Of a stretch of 64,000 nucleotides of DNA, positions 1 through 8,502 are shown in pieces; position 1 is the first letter of the stretch, and every line of letters begins with the position of its first letter. The notes under the pieces were generated by a model, which was not told where the DNA came from, did no database searches, and was given only the letters and a program-made list of their open reading frames with translations. Origin of the DNA: DASPLX01 sp035627375 (GTDB lineage Bacteria; Pseudomonadota; Gammaproteobacteria; Burkholderiales; Burkholderiaceae_D); the NCBI GenBank assembly GCA_035627375.1, contig DASPLX010000057.1, positions 62,001 to 126,000 of the forward strand. The letters are read 5' to 3'. A program made the position numbers and the translations under genes.

Positions 1-315
1 TCAGGAACGCGCGGATGGCGGCGCCGGAAAGCGCGGGGGAGGGATTCTTCGCGGGTTCGTGTCGGGCTGCGGCAAGCATGGTGGACTCCGGCGGATAATT
101 GATGTCAATATAGTCTCGTTTTGGATATTTTTCAATGAATAATCTAAAAATGGATTTATAAAAACGGCAGGTTGCTGCCCCAGGCGGGCGCCGACCGACT
201 GCGAAGCCGCGATTGTCATGCGGCGGCGGTGGGCGGAAGGCGTATAATGAAGGGTTGTTTTCGAAAGCCTCCGCGCCTGCCCACAAGGCGGCTATCCGCG
301 GATTGTTTCTTACTT
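1..315. other. Intergenic/leader region upstream of the helicase gene
   Basis: No convincing gene is visible here. An AT-rich patch at about 95-165 contrasts with the GC-rich surroundings and may hold a promoter or the 3' end of an upstream unit. A 72-codon leftward reading frame fills 1-219, but its composition is unlike a protein of this genome and I do not believe it. A TATAAT hexamer lies at 243-248. Confidence 0.5.
243..248 (+). promoter_or_regulatory. Candidate -10 element for the rhlE-like gene
   Basis: A perfect TATAAT sits about 70 bp before the chosen start codon. No good -35 lies 16-18 bp upstream; TTGTCA at 213-218 is too far away with a 24-bp spacer. This is a match to the consensus only. 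Confidence 0.35.
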
Positions 316-1785
316 ATGCCAGATATCCAGTCAGCTTCCATGCAAAATTCCTCGCCCGCCGTCCGTTTCGAAGACTTCGGGCTTTCCGCCGACATCTTGC
401 GTGCGCTCGCCGACCAGGGTTATGTCCATCCGACGCCGATCCAGGCGCAAGCGATCCCGATCGTGCTGCAAGGCCGCGACGTGATGGGCGCCGCGCAGAC
501 CGGCACCGGCAAGACCGCCGGCTTTTCGCTCCCGATCATCCAGCAGCTGCTCGCGCATGCCAATACCAGCGCGTCGCCGGCGCGCCATCCGGTGCGCGCG
601 CTGATCCTGACGCCGACGCGCGAACTGGCCGACCAGGTGGCCGACAACGTGAAGGCGTATTCGCGCCACACGCCGCTGCGTTCCACCGTCGTGTTCGGCG
701 GCGTCGACATCGGCCCGCAGACGGCGGCCTTGCGTTCCGGCGTGGAGATCCTGATCGCCACGCCCGGCCGCCTGCTCGATCACGTCCAGCAAAAGACGCT
801 GAACCTGTCGCAGACGCAGATCTTCGTCATGGACGAAGCCGACCGCATGCTCGACATGGGCTTCCTGCCCGATCTGCAGCGCATCATCAACCTGCTACCG
901 AAGCAGCGCCAGAACCTGATGTTCTCGGCGACCTTCTCGCCCGAGATCAAGAAGCTCGCCAACAGCTTCCTGAAGGATCCGGTCACGATCGAAGTCGCGC
1001 GCAGCAATGCGACCGCCGATACGGTCACCCAGGTCGTCTACAAGGTCGACGAGGAATCGAAGCGCGACGCGGTCGCGCATATCATCCGCGAGCGCGGCCT
1101 GAAGCAGGTGATCGTGTTCTCGAACACCAAGATCGGCGCCTCGCGCCTGTCGCGCCAGCTGGTCACGGCCGGCATCAAGGCTTCGGCCATCCACGGCGAC
1201 AAATCGCAGATCGAACGCATGGCCGCGCTCGACGCCTTCAAACGCGGCGAAGTCGAAGTGCTGGTCGCGACCGACGTCGCGGCGCGCGGTCTCGATATCG
1301 CCGAACTGCCGTGCGTGATCAATTACGATCTGCCGTACAACGCGGAAGACTATGTGCACCGCATCGGCCGCACCGGCCGCGCCGGCGCCTCGGGCGATGC
1401 GATTTCGTTTTGCACCGACAAGGATGCGCGCCTATTGGCCGATATCGAAAAGCTGACCAAGCAGAAATTCACGCCGATCGCCGTGCCGGGCTTCGTCCCG
1501 TCGGCCGGCGGTTACGGCGGACCGCCGCGGCGCCGGCGCGACGATTATGAATACGGCGGCCAACGCGGCGAGCGCGATGTGGAACGCGGACGCGGCGCCT
1601 ATGCTTCGCTGCCGCGCAAGGAAAAGATCGATCCGTGGTTCCTCAAGCCTTACGAGCCGACGCAATCCGAACCGGCGGCGCCGGTGACGGCCGGCGGCAA
1701 CGACGCGGCGCCCGCGAAGAATCCGTCGATCAAACCGCAGAAGGCCAAGGTGGCCGCGCTGCTCGGCGGCGGTCCGAAGCGCTGA
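316..1785 (+). CDS. rhlE: DEAD-box ATP-dependent RNA helicase, RhlE type
   Basis: This is an ATP-dependent RNA helicase that remodels RNA structures, probably in ribosome maturation and RNA decay. The full motif set is present: Q motif (GYVHPTPIQ), motif I AQTGTGKT, Ia PTRELA, Ib TPGR, II DEAD in VMDEADRMLD, III SAT, V ATDVAARGLDI and VI HRIGRTGRAG. The core is followed by a basic, Gly/Arg-rich, low-complexity tail of about 110 residues, as in RhlE proteins. The frame is open back to 172, but MPDIQ at 316 (489 aa) or MQNSS at 340 fits the family N-terminus better. The gene stands alone and converges on a LysR gene. RhlE is favoured over SrmB or DbpA because of the N-terminal FEDFGLSADILRAL segment. 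Confidence 0.9.
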   Translation: MPDIQSASMQNSSPAVRFEDFGLSADILRALADQGYVHPTPIQAQAIPIVLQGRDVMGAAQTGTGKTAGFSLPIIQQLLAHANTSASPARHPVRALILTPTRELADQVADNVKAYSRHTPLRSTVVFGGVDIGPQTAALRSGVEILIATPGRLLDHVQQKTLNLSQTQIFVMDEADRMLDMGFLPDLQRIINLLPKQRQNLMFSATFSPEIKKLANSFLKDPVTIEVARSNATADTVTQVVYKVDEESKRDAVAHIIRERGLKQVIVFSNTKIGASRLSRQLVTAGIKASAIHGDKSQIERMAALDAFKRGEVEVLVATDVAARGLDIAELPCVINYDLPYNAEDYVHRIGRTGRAGASGDAISFCTDKDARLLADIEKLTKQKFTPIAVPGFVPSAGGYGGPPRRRRDDYEYGGQRGERDVERGRGAYASLPRKEKIDPWFLKPYEPTQSEPAAPVTAGGNDAAPAKNPSIKPQKAKVAALLGGGPKR

Positions 1786-1810
1786 GCTTTTCCATCGTGG
1801 CTGTCTGAAT

Positions 1811-1838
1811 CGCAGGACACGGCGCTCCGCGTCCTGCG
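1811..1838. terminator. Hairpin between convergent genes, likely bidirectional terminator
   Basis: CGCAGGAC pairs perfectly with GTCCTGCG, and an inner CGG/CCG extends the stem around a CGCT loop. It lies between two convergent stop codons. There is no strong T-tract on either side, so it may depend on other factors. Confidence 0.45.
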
Positions 1839-1853
1839 AACTCCAATTCTTCC

Positions 1854-2753
1854 TCAATCCGCGTCGAGCAGATCCACGATCGCCGACTGCCATCCCGCCG
1901 CGATCGCCGGCCGCCACACGAGCCATGCGCTCTCGGTGCAGCGGAACGGACAATCCCCGACTTCGATCCTCACCAGTCCGGCATCGCGCAAGGCGAATTC
2001 GGGCAGATAGGCCAGCGCCCGTCCCGATTGCACGATGCTCAGGAGCACCTGCAGATCGTCGACCCAGTAGCGGATGCGGCGCGGCAGTTCGTCGTTGCGC
2101 CAGCCGTCGGAACGCATTCCGCGCGGCACGCCGCAGAACGGCGAGCGGCTGGGGCAGGCGAAATCGTATTCGAGCACACGCTTCGAGCTGCAGCGCACGT
2201 TGCCGGAGCGCGTCTTCCGGGCCAGCGGATGCGAGCGCCCGGCGGCCAGCCGCATTTCGATCTGTCCCAGGCGGCGCGCCTCCAGGCCGGAGGCATCCGC
2301 GTTGCGCAGCGGTTCCTCCGTCACGATCGCGAAATCCACTTCGCCGCGTAGCAGGGCCGCCAATGCCTCGTCCTCGAACGCCGGCTTCAATACCAGGCTG
2401 CTGTCGGCGTATTTCGAGGTCAAGGCCGTCGCCAGCGCCGGGCCATATTTCCATTGCAGCAGCGCCGGCGCGGCGACCCGGCAATGCACGCGAAAACCCG
2501 CGCCCTCGACTTCGGCCTTGGTCTGCTCGGCCAGGTGCAGCAGCGCGATCGCGCGCTCGCGCAGGCGCTGGCCGGTGGCGTTGAGCTGCAGCGTCTTGCC
2601 GGCGCGATCGAACAGCGGCGCGCGCAGGGCATCCTCCAGGCGGCGGATGGCTTTCGAGAGCGCGGACGGCGTCATGTTCAATTCGCCGGCCGCCGCATGC
2701 AGGCTCGGATGCCGCGTCGCCGTGACGAAGATGCGGAGATCGGAGAGTTCCAA
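1854..2753 (-). CDS. LysR-family transcriptional regulator
   Basis: A 299-residue LysR-type regulator. Residues 1-60 form the winged helix-turn-helix (SLHAAAGELNMTPSALSKAI) and about 90-295 the periplasmic-binding-protein-like effector domain. It is transcribed away from the NADP-dependent oxidoreductase gene at 2866, so that gene is the natural candidate target. The 112-bp divergent region contains an AAGCAA/TTGCTT inverted repeat. The effector cannot be inferred. Length and start are normal for the family. Confidence 0.85.
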   Translation of the reverse strand: MELSDLRIFVTATRHPSLHAAAGELNMTPSALSKAIRRLEDALRAPLFDRAGKTLQLNATGQRLRERAIALLHLAEQTKAEVEGAGFRVHCRVAAPALLQWKYGPALATALTSKYADSSLVLKPAFEDEALAALLRGEVDFAIVTEEPLRNADASGLEARRLGQIEMRLAAGRSHPLARKTRSGNVRCSSKRVLEYDFACPSRSPFCGVPRGMRSDGWRNDELPRRIRYWVDDLQVLLSIVQSGRALAYLPEFALRDAGLVRIEVGDCPFRCTESAWLVWRPAIAAGWQSAIVDLLDAD

Positions 2754-2783
2754 GAAGGCCTCTTTCTGCTATGTCGTGTTGGG

Positions 2784-2809
2784 AAGCAATCATTGAATTA
2801 TAGTTGCTT
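2784..2809. promoter_or_regulatory. Inverted repeat AAGCAA-N14-TTGCTT with overlapping -10
   Basis: The perfect 6-bp arms flank an AT-rich centre that includes TATAGT at 2799-2804, a candidate rightward -10. The site lies between the divergent LysR and oxidoreductase genes, where a LysR operator is expected. It is a candidate site only. Confidence 0.35.
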
Positions 2810-2865
2810 TACAAGACTTGAACGGAAACCGATCATGGCGGCCTGTTCATCAGGATTCCCTTGCC

Positions 2866-3894
2866 ATGACCACTTCGAACATCCACCGCCAGTGGATCTA
2901 CCGCCGCCAACCGGCCGGCCTGGTCGGTCCCGAACACTATGAGCTCGTCGCGCAGCCGCTGAACACGGAGCTCGCCGTCGGCGAGGTGCTGGTGCAGGCG
3001 CGCTACATCAGCGTCGATCCCTACATGCGCATCTATCAGTCGCGCAAACCGACCTTCAACCCGGAGCCGCATCCGCTCGATACGGTGCAGACCGCCGGCG
3101 CCGTGGGCCAGGTCGTGGCTTCGCGCGCGGCCGGCATCGAGGCCGGCGACTGGGTCGAAGGCGCGCTGGGCTGGCAGACGCATGCGCGCATGCATGGCAG
3201 CCTGCTGCGCAAGCTCGATCCCGGACTCGCGCCGGTCAGCACCGCGCTCGGCGTGCTCGGGATGCCGGGACGCACCGCCTGGTTCGGTCTCACGGAAGCC
3301 GGCCGTCCGCATGCCGGCGAGGTCGTCGTCGTCTCGGGCGCGGCCGGCGCGGTCGGTTCCCTGGTGGCGCAATTCGCCAAGCGCCATGGTTGCCGCGTGC
3401 TCGGCATTGCCGGCGGCGCGGCCAAGTGCGCATGGCTGAAGGAGACGCTCGGTCTCGACTGGGCGATCGATTACAAGACGCATCGCGACGCGGACAGCCT
3501 GGCCGCCGCGATCCGGGAAGCGGCCGGCGGCGTCGACGTCTACTTCGACAACGTCGGCGGCTGGATCAGCGACGCCGTCATTCCGCTCATCAACCGGCGC
3601 GCCCGCATCGTCATCTGCGGCAGCATCAGCCAGTATTCGGGCGGCCTCGATGTGCCCGAGCTCGGACCGCGCTTCCTGCATCACATGCTGTACCAGCGCG
3701 CGACCATCCAGGGCATCCTGGCGCGCGATTACCTGCATCGCATGGATGAAATGCTCGCCGTCGTCGGTCCTTGGGTGCGGCGCGGCGAGATCGTGTTCGA
3801 GGAGACCGTCATGAAGGGTTTCGAACAATTGCCGGCGGCGCTCAATGCGCTGTTCACCGGCGATCATCGCGGCAAGCTGTTGGTGGAGGTGTGA
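2866..3894 (+). CDS. NADP-dependent medium-chain oxidoreductase (leukotriene B4 12-hydroxydehydrogenase/CurA type)
   Basis: A zinc-free medium-chain dehydrogenase/reductase that probably reduces enones or quinone-like substrates with NADPH. The N-terminal GroES-like part contains YISVDPYMR, typical of the prostaglandin-reductase/YncB/CurA group. The cofactor-binding fold has VSGAAGAVGSLVAQFAK, followed by YFDNVGG and CGSISQY. The structural-zinc cysteines of alcohol dehydrogenases are missing. MTTSNIHRQW at 2866 is chosen over the upstream start at 2818 because it has AGGA at 2852-2855 and matches the family N-terminus (342 aa). Its stop precedes the next ATG by one base, so the next gene is probably cotranscribed. 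Confidence 0.88.
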   Translation: MTTSNIHRQWIYRRQPAGLVGPEHYELVAQPLNTELAVGEVLVQARYISVDPYMRIYQSRKPTFNPEPHPLDTVQTAGAVGQVVASRAAGIEAGDWVEGALGWQTHARMHGSLLRKLDPGLAPVSTALGVLGMPGRTAWFGLTEAGRPHAGEVVVVSGAAGAVGSLVAQFAKRHGCRVLGIAGGAAKCAWLKETLGLDWAIDYKTHRDADSLAAAIREAAGGVDVYFDNVGGWISDAVIPLINRRARIVICGSISQYSGGLDVPELGPRFLHHMLYQRATIQGILARDYLHRMDEMLAVVGPWVRRGEIVFEETVMKGFEQLPAALNALFTGDHRGKLLVEV

Positions 3895-3895
3895 G

Positions 3896-4617
3896 ATGAC
3901 GAAGACGGTGTTGATGGCGGTATTGCGTATCCTGGCCGGGGCGGCGGCCTTGCTGGCCGGCGCGGCGCAGGCGGGCGAGCCGGCGTCGTCGATGGGCTTG
4001 CACGGCATGGTGATGTTCGGCGGCAAGGAGGGGTTGTATGCCTCGCATATGCCGATGTATCACCGGCCGCATGACGTGCAGGCAGTGTTCCGCTTGCGCA
4101 TGGCGGATGCGCCTCTCGACGCCGAGCTGCGCCGCGAATTGGCGCGCCGGCCCGTGCTCTGGACCATCGTGCCGGAGCGTTTCGAGCTCGACCGGCTGGC
4201 GCCCGAGGCGGCCGATCCGGTCGCGCGCCTGCGCGCCGATCTCGTGCGCGGGCATTTCGAGCGCGGCGGCGCGACGGTTCATTCCGGCGTGGAGATCGTG
4301 GTGGAACGCGTATTGATGTATCGCCGTCTCGATCCCGCGCCGCGCCGGGAGGCCGGGATGGTCTACGAAGTGATCGATGCCGGCCCCAAGGCAAGGGAAC
4401 ATTACCTGGTGAAGCGCATCCGGGGGGGCGGCCCGATTTCGACCACATCGTGCCGTTCTCGATGAAGAACGGCGCCAAGGCGCCGGCCAGCGTGACCGTG
4501 GCGCGCGCCGCCGCGATCGATGCGCGCTCGGCCGGGGCTGCCCTGGCCGAGGCGGGCGCGGCGCTCGGCATGCGCCTCCGGCCGCCGATGTATTTCGAAA
4601 GCGGCGACCTGCAATGA
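3896..4617 (+). CDS. Secreted protein of unknown function, probable frameshift in a G7 run
   Basis: The start codon follows the oxidoreductase stop directly. A clear signal peptide is present (LRILAGAAALLAGAAQA, cleavage near residue 27). The mature part begins with a segment rich in Gly, His and Met (MVMFGG, YASHMPMYHRPHD) that I recall from small exported proteobacterial proteins of unknown role. As read, the frame stops at 4465. The sequence after the seven Gs at 4422-4428 continues sensibly in the next frame (GRPDFDHIVPFSMKNG...) to a stop at 4615-4617. That stop overlaps the next start as ATGA, the coupling style used throughout this window. Adding one G restores a protein of about 240 aa. 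I cannot tell a sequencing error from a real or phase-variable frameshift. Confidence 0.7.
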
Positions 4618-5330
4618 GGAGGCTGCGCATCGCCGTGTTCCAGCATCATCCCGCCGAGGGGCCGGGACGGCTCGCGCAATGGGCCGGGATGCGCGGCCAT
4701 GCGTTGTCGCTCTTCCGATGGGACCATCCGGATCATGTCGTAGGGCGGTTGAGCGAAGCGCCAGCCGCCGAATGGCGGGAACGGTTCGATGCGGTCGTCG
4801 CGCTCGGCGGCCCGCAGTCCGTGAACGACCCGCCGCCGTGGCTGGCGGACGAGATGGACTGCATCGCGCAACTGGTCGCGCGCGGCATGCCGGTGCTCGG
4901 CATCTGTCTCGGTGCGCAGATGCTCGCGCGGGCGCTCGGGGCCGAGGTGCGCGCGCTGCCGAAGCCGGAGCATGGCTGGACGACGATCCGCTTCGCCGAC
5001 GGCTCCGCGTTGGACGTCCTGCAATGGCACGAGGAGGAATGCGGCCTGCCGCCGCATGCGGTGCGCCTGGCGGGTTCGGACGCTTGCGCGGTGCAGGCCT
5101 ATCGCGCGCCGAATCGCTGCATCGGCATCCAGTTCCATCCCGAATGGGACGAGGCGAGCGTGGACGAGCTGAATCGCGCGTTCGGCCCGGAATCGCCGTT
5201 CCTGGCCACGTCAGTGTCCTTGATTCAACCGTGCGGGCGCGAGCGCGATGCCGCGCGTCACCATCGCGTGCAGGAGTGGTTCTTCGGCGCGCTCGACGGC
5301 TGGGTGGGGCAATTCGCTAGCGAATGCTGA
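4614..5330 (+). CDS. Class I glutamine amidotransferase-like protein
   Basis: A 238-residue stand-alone triad amidotransferase. The nucleophile elbow is GICLGAQ near residue 97, and the His-Glu pair lies in FHPEWD near residue 178. The fold resembles GuaA-N and other small stand-alone GATases, so it probably hydrolyses glutamine or a gamma-glutamyl compound; the acceptor is unknown. Its ATG overlaps the stop of the preceding frame-restored gene, suggesting translational coupling. The last 14 bp overlap the convergent gluQ gene tail-to-tail. Confidence 0.8.
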   Translation: MRRLRIAVFQHHPAEGPGRLAQWAGMRGHALSLFRWDHPDHVVGRLSEAPAAEWRERFDAVVALGGPQSVNDPPPWLADEMDCIAQLVARGMPVLGICLGAQMLARALGAEVRALPKPEHGWTTIRFADGSALDVLQWHEEECGLPPHAVRLAGSDACAVQAYRAPNRCIGIQFHPEWDEASVDELNRAFGPESPFLATSVSLIQPCGRERDAARHHRVQEWFFGALDGWVGQFASEC

Positions 5331-6207
5331 AGCGCGCCGCCCAGGCGGCCGTTGCCCTCTCCCAGAATGCGGCCACCGAAGCGGCAGGTTCCGCCGGCAA
5401 GGCGAGAAAGCGCGCCGCCGCGAGCAGGGTGTCGACCGGCCTGTCGAGATCGAGCGCTTGCGCGCCGGTCTGCTTCGACAGTTTTTCTCCGATCGCGTTG
5501 GTGACGACCGGCACGTGCATATAGCGCGGCGTCGGCAACCCGAGCAGGCGCTGCAGGTGGATTTGCCGCGGCGTCGAATCGAGCAGGTCGGCGCCGCGCA
5601 CCACATCCGTCACGCCCTGGTCCGCATCGTCGACCACCACCGCCAGCTGGTAGGCCCAGAAGCCGTCGGCGCGTTTGAGCACGAAGTCGCCGGCCTGCGT
5701 CGCGAGATGCTGCTCGATCCTGCCGAGCCAGCGGTCTTCGAACGCCACGCATTCCTCCGCTTCCCCGGCGGCGGGCACGCGCACGCGGAAGGCGCGGGCG
5801 GTCTTCCCCGGCGCCAGTCCGCCGCGGCAGGTGCCGGGATAGATGGGGCCGCCGTCGGGCGCCAGGCCGATGCGCGAATCGGCGATCTCCTTGCGCGAGC
5901 AGCCGCACGGATAGACATGGCCGGCCAGGCGATCGAATGCTGCCTGGTACAAGGGCTTGCGCGCGCTCTGCCATACGACTTCGCCGTCGCTTGCCATGCC
6001 GAGCGCGGTCAGCGTCTCGAGTATCGACTCGGCCGAACCGGGTACCGTGCGCGCCTCGTCGATATCCTCGATGCGCACCAGCCATTTCCCGCGATGCGCG
6101 CGCGCATCGAGATAGCTCGCCATCGCCGCTACCAGCGATCCGGCGTGCAGCGGACCGGTCGGCGAGGGCGCGAAGCGTCCGACGTAAGTGTTCTCCTTCA
6201 CGATCAT
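5317..6207 (-). CDS. gluQ: Glutamyl-queuosine tRNA(Asp) synthetase (GluQRS)
   Basis: This truncated glutamyl-tRNA synthetase paralogue attaches glutamate to queuosine-34 of tRNA-Asp. It has the HIGH-like segment APSPTGPLHAGSL at the N-terminus, a zinc-site pattern beginning CGCSRKE and ending in a Tyr and Cys near YPGTC, and the KMSKS-like EKLSKQ. It lacks the anticodon-binding domain, which fits its 296 residues. The ATG (MIVKENTYVGRF) overlaps the stop of the upstream LysR gene as ATGA, so the two are probably translated together. A longer upstream frame is only an extension through the LysR gene. Confidence 0.93.
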   Translation of the reverse strand: MIVKENTYVGRFAPSPTGPLHAGSLVAAMASYLDARAHRGKWLVRIEDIDEARTVPGSAESILETLTALGMASDGEVVWQSARKPLYQAAFDRLAGHVYPCGCSRKEIADSRIGLAPDGGPIYPGTCRGGLAPGKTARAFRVRVPAAGEAEECVAFEDRWLGRIEQHLATQAGDFVLKRADGFWAYQLAVVVDDADQGVTDVVRGADLLDSTPRQIHLQRLLGLPTPRYMHVPVVTNAIGEKLSKQTGAQALDLDRPVDTLLAAARFLALPAEPAASVAAFWERATAAWAARFSIR

Positions 6208-7136
6208 TCTCCGAGCAGCATGCGCTGCGTCTCGGGTTCCGCCAGCCTCTGCAGGAACCATTTGAGCGATTTGCCGCGCGTCGCCGTGCGCCACGCGATG
6301 TAGACGGTCTGCCTCGGCTTGGCGGTCGAGGTCTGCTTCTCGATCAGCGCGCCCGAGCGCAGATACGGCGCGGCGATGGCGCGCGGCAGATGGCCGCAGC
6401 CGAGTCCGGCCAGTTGAGCGGCGAGCTTTTCCTCGGTGCCGGCAACGGTCAAGGTCTGCTGCCCGCTCAAGAGCCCCGCGGTGATGCCGGGCAAGATGCG
6501 CCCGGTGTCGCCGACCGCCACCGCGCGGTGCTGCTGGAGCAGCGCCGGCTCGATCGGATCGGGAGCGGAGGCCAGGGGATGGTTGGGCGCCACGGCGAAC
6601 ACCCATTCCACATCGCCCAGCGCGCGGGTCTGGTAGCCGCCGCTCATGCGCATCAGGTCGGGACTTTCGTGGACGGCGCCGATGGCGAGATCGGCGCGCC
6701 CCGTCATCAGCGCTTCCCAGGTGCCGGACAGCACTTCTTCCGAAAAGCGCAGCCGGGTTCCCGAGCCGGTGCGATCGAAATCGGCGATCAGGGGCAGCAT
6801 TTTGCGGAAGGGAATGACGGGGTCGCATACGATCCGCAATTCGACTTCCCAGCCCTTCGCGGCGCGCTTGACGCGTTGTTCGAGCTCGTCCGCCGCGCAC
6901 AACAGATTGCGGCCTTCGTTCAGCAATTCCTGGCCGGCCGGCGTCAGCTTGGCGCGATGCCCGCGACGGTCGAACAGCAATACGTCAAGATCTTCTTCCA
7001 GTTTGCGGATACTGTAGGTCAAAGCCGAGGGTACGCGGTCCAACGCCAGGGCGGCGGCGGCGAAGCTGCCCTTGCGGTCGATCGCATCCAGGATGCGCAA
7101 GGATTCGAGCGTCAGGTTCACGGGAAAATTATTCAA
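6204..7136 (-). CDS. LysR-family transcriptional regulator
   Basis: A LysR regulator of up to 310 residues. The DNA-binding domain (LTLESLRILDAIDRKGSFAA) is followed by an effector-binding domain. It lies divergent from the pirin gene, its most obvious target. The longest frame begins with TTG at 7136; GTG at 7121 (VNLTLESL) is an equally plausible start, as neither has a convincing ribosome-binding site. Its 3' end overlaps gluQ by 4 bp. The ligand is unknown. Confidence 0.83.
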   Translation of the reverse strand: MNNFPVNLTLESLRILDAIDRKGSFAAAALALDRVPSALTYSIRKLEEDLDVLLFDRRGHRAKLTPAGQELLNEGRNLLCAADELEQRVKRAAKGWEVELRIVCDPVIPFRKMLPLIADFDRTGSGTRLRFSEEVLSGTWEALMTGRADLAIGAVHESPDLMRMSGGYQTRALGDVEWVFAVAPNHPLASAPDPIEPALLQQHRAVAVGDTGRILPGITAGLLSGQQTLTVAGTEEKLAAQLAGLGCGHLPRAIAAPYLRSGALIEKQTSTAKPRQTVYIAWRTATRGKSLKWFLQRLAEPETQRMLLGE

Positions 7137-7168
7137 AATATTTGAATGACTTGTCGGAAATTATCTCC

Positions 7169-7197
7169 TTATTTCCGCCAAACATAAAGCGTATAGT
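7169..7197 (+). promoter_or_regulatory. Candidate promoter for the pirin gene
   Basis: TTATTT at 7169-7174 and TATAGT at 7192-7197 are separated by 17 bp. They lie about 50 bp upstream of the pirin ATG, which has a strong AGGAGG site. A near-perfect inverted repeat (ATTCAAAA/ATTTGAAT) at 7131-7147 covers the LysR start and could be a LysR operator. Confidence 0.35.
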
Positions 7198-7249
7198 GCG
7201 TCATATCGATCAAAAACATTGATGGTATTCGTTTGAACAGGAGGTTGTC

Positions 7250-7945
7250 ATGATCGAACTGCGGAAAAGCGAGGAGCGCGGCCATGCGAACCACGGCTGG
7301 CTCGATTCGTATCACAGCTTCTCGTTCGCCGATTACTACGATCCGGCCAACATGGGCTTCGGACCCTTGCGCGTGATTAACGAGGACTATATCGAGGCCG
7401 GCTCGGGTTTCGGCATGCACGGTCACCGCGACATGGAAATCGTGACCTATGTGCTGGACGGCGAACTGGAGCACCAGGACAGCATGGGCAACGGCAGCGT
7501 GATCCGCCCGGGCGACGTGCAGCGCATGAGCGCCGGCAAGGGAATCATGCATTCCGAATTCAACCATGCCGATCGGGAAACGCATCTGCTGCAGATCTGG
7601 ATCGAGCCGAACGTGCGCGGCATCGTGCCGAGCTACGAGGAAAAGCGCTTCGACGCCGCCGAGAAACGCGGGCGGCTGCGCCTGATCGCCAGCCCGGATG
7701 GGCGCGCCGGTTCCGTGCTGATCCACCAGGACGCGCAACTCTATGCCGGCTTGTTCGACGGCGACGAAAGCGCCAGCCTGCCGATCGCCGCCGGCCGGCG
7801 CGTTTATGTGCACGTGGCGCGCGGCAGCGTGGTGGTCAACGGCGAGACGCTGAAGGCCGGCGATGCGCTGAAAGCGTTGGGCGAAATCGAGATCGACATC
7901 GCGCAGGGACAGCAGGCGGAAGTGCTGCTGTTCGACCTGCCCTGA
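7250..7945 (+). CDS. Pirin family protein (YhhW-type quercetinase-like cupin)
   Basis: A 231-residue bicupin of the pirin family. The metal-site histidines of the N-terminal cupin are in MHGHRDMEIVTYVLDG, with further motif residues in MSAGKGIMHSEFN. Some members (E. coli YhhW) have quercetin 2,3-dioxygenase activity; the physiological substrate is often unknown. The start has an AGGAGG sequence at good spacing. DoxX and flavodoxin-like genes follow in the same direction, a redox or stress grouping likely controlled by the divergent LysR regulator. Confidence 0.9.
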   Translation: MIELRKSEERGHANHGWLDSYHSFSFADYYDPANMGFGPLRVINEDYIEAGSGFGMHGHRDMEIVTYVLDGELEHQDSMGNGSVIRPGDVQRMSAGKGIMHSEFNHADRETHLLQIWIEPNVRGIVPSYEEKRFDAAEKRGRLRLIASPDGRAGSVLIHQDAQLYAGLFDGDESASLPIAAGRRVYVHVARGSVVVNGETLKAGDALKALGEIEIDIAQGQQAEVLLFDLP

Positions 7946-7977
7946 CGCTTGGCAAACCATTTGAACGGGAGCTGACA

Positions 7978-8394
7978 ATGGAGTCGCATCAAAACCTCCG
8001 GAACGCGGCGGCGCTCGCCGGCCGCATCCTGCTTGGCCTGATCTTCGTCGTCTCCGGTTTCGGCAAGATCGGCAATTTCGACGGCACCGCCGGCTACATG
8101 GCGAGCCATGGTCTGCCTTTCGTTCCGCTGCTGCTGGCGTTGACGATCGCCGTCGAATTCGGCGGCGGCCTGCTGCTGATGATCGGCTGGAAGGCGCGCT
8201 GGGTGGCGCTCGTGTTCGTGCTGTTCCTGATTCCCGTGACCGCCGTTTTTCACAATCCGGCCGCGGCCGATCCGGCGCAAGCGCAGCAGCAGATGATCCA
8301 GCTGATGAAGAACCTCGCGATCATGGGCGGCATGCTGCAGGTGGTTGCCTTCGGCGCCGGCGCATGGAGCCTCGACGGCCGGCGCCAGAGCTGA
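7978..8394 (+). CDS. DoxX family membrane protein
   Basis: A 138-residue inner-membrane protein with about four hydrophobic segments: AALAGRILLGLIFVVSGFGK, PLLLALTIAVEFGGGLLLMI, a third in WVALVFVLFLIPVTAVF, and a C-terminal one. The opening RILLGLIFVVSGFGKI is typical of DoxX/DoxD. It follows the pirin gene by 32 bp, so the two are probably one unit. Family members are linked to redox or thiosulfate metabolism; no specific role is claimed. Confidence 0.88.
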   Translation: MESHQNLRNAAALAGRILLGLIFVVSGFGKIGNFDGTAGYMASHGLPFVPLLLALTIAVEFGGGLLLMIGWKARWVALVFVLFLIPVTAVFHNPAAADPAQAQQQMIQLMKNLAIMGGMLQVVAFGAGAWSLDGRRQS

Positions 8395-8404
8395 GCTCGT
8401 TCCC

Positions 8405-8419
8405 GGCGGCTCCGCCGCC
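8405..8419 (+). terminator. Short GC hairpin followed by TCTTTCC
   Basis: GGCGGC pairs with GCCGCC across a 3-base loop, followed by a modest pyrimidine tract. It lies between DoxX and the flavodoxin-like gene and may terminate or attenuate the transcript. Confidence 0.35.
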
Positions 8420-8502
8420 TCTTTCCTAGTCCCGCAATCCTCGTCCGGGATCGGCATCTCGCCGGTCCTTGGATCAACTCGTCCTTCGAAAAGGAGCACA
8501 TC

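Noticed and set aside
1..219. A 72-codon leftward frame at the window edge
   Set aside because: Rich in Pro/Arg/Ser without motif, and no ribosome-binding site or neighbour to support it.
5317..6900. A 527-codon leftward frame extending gluQ upstream
   Set aside because: The extra N-terminus reads through the LysR gene in another frame; GluQRS begins at MIVKENTYVGRF.
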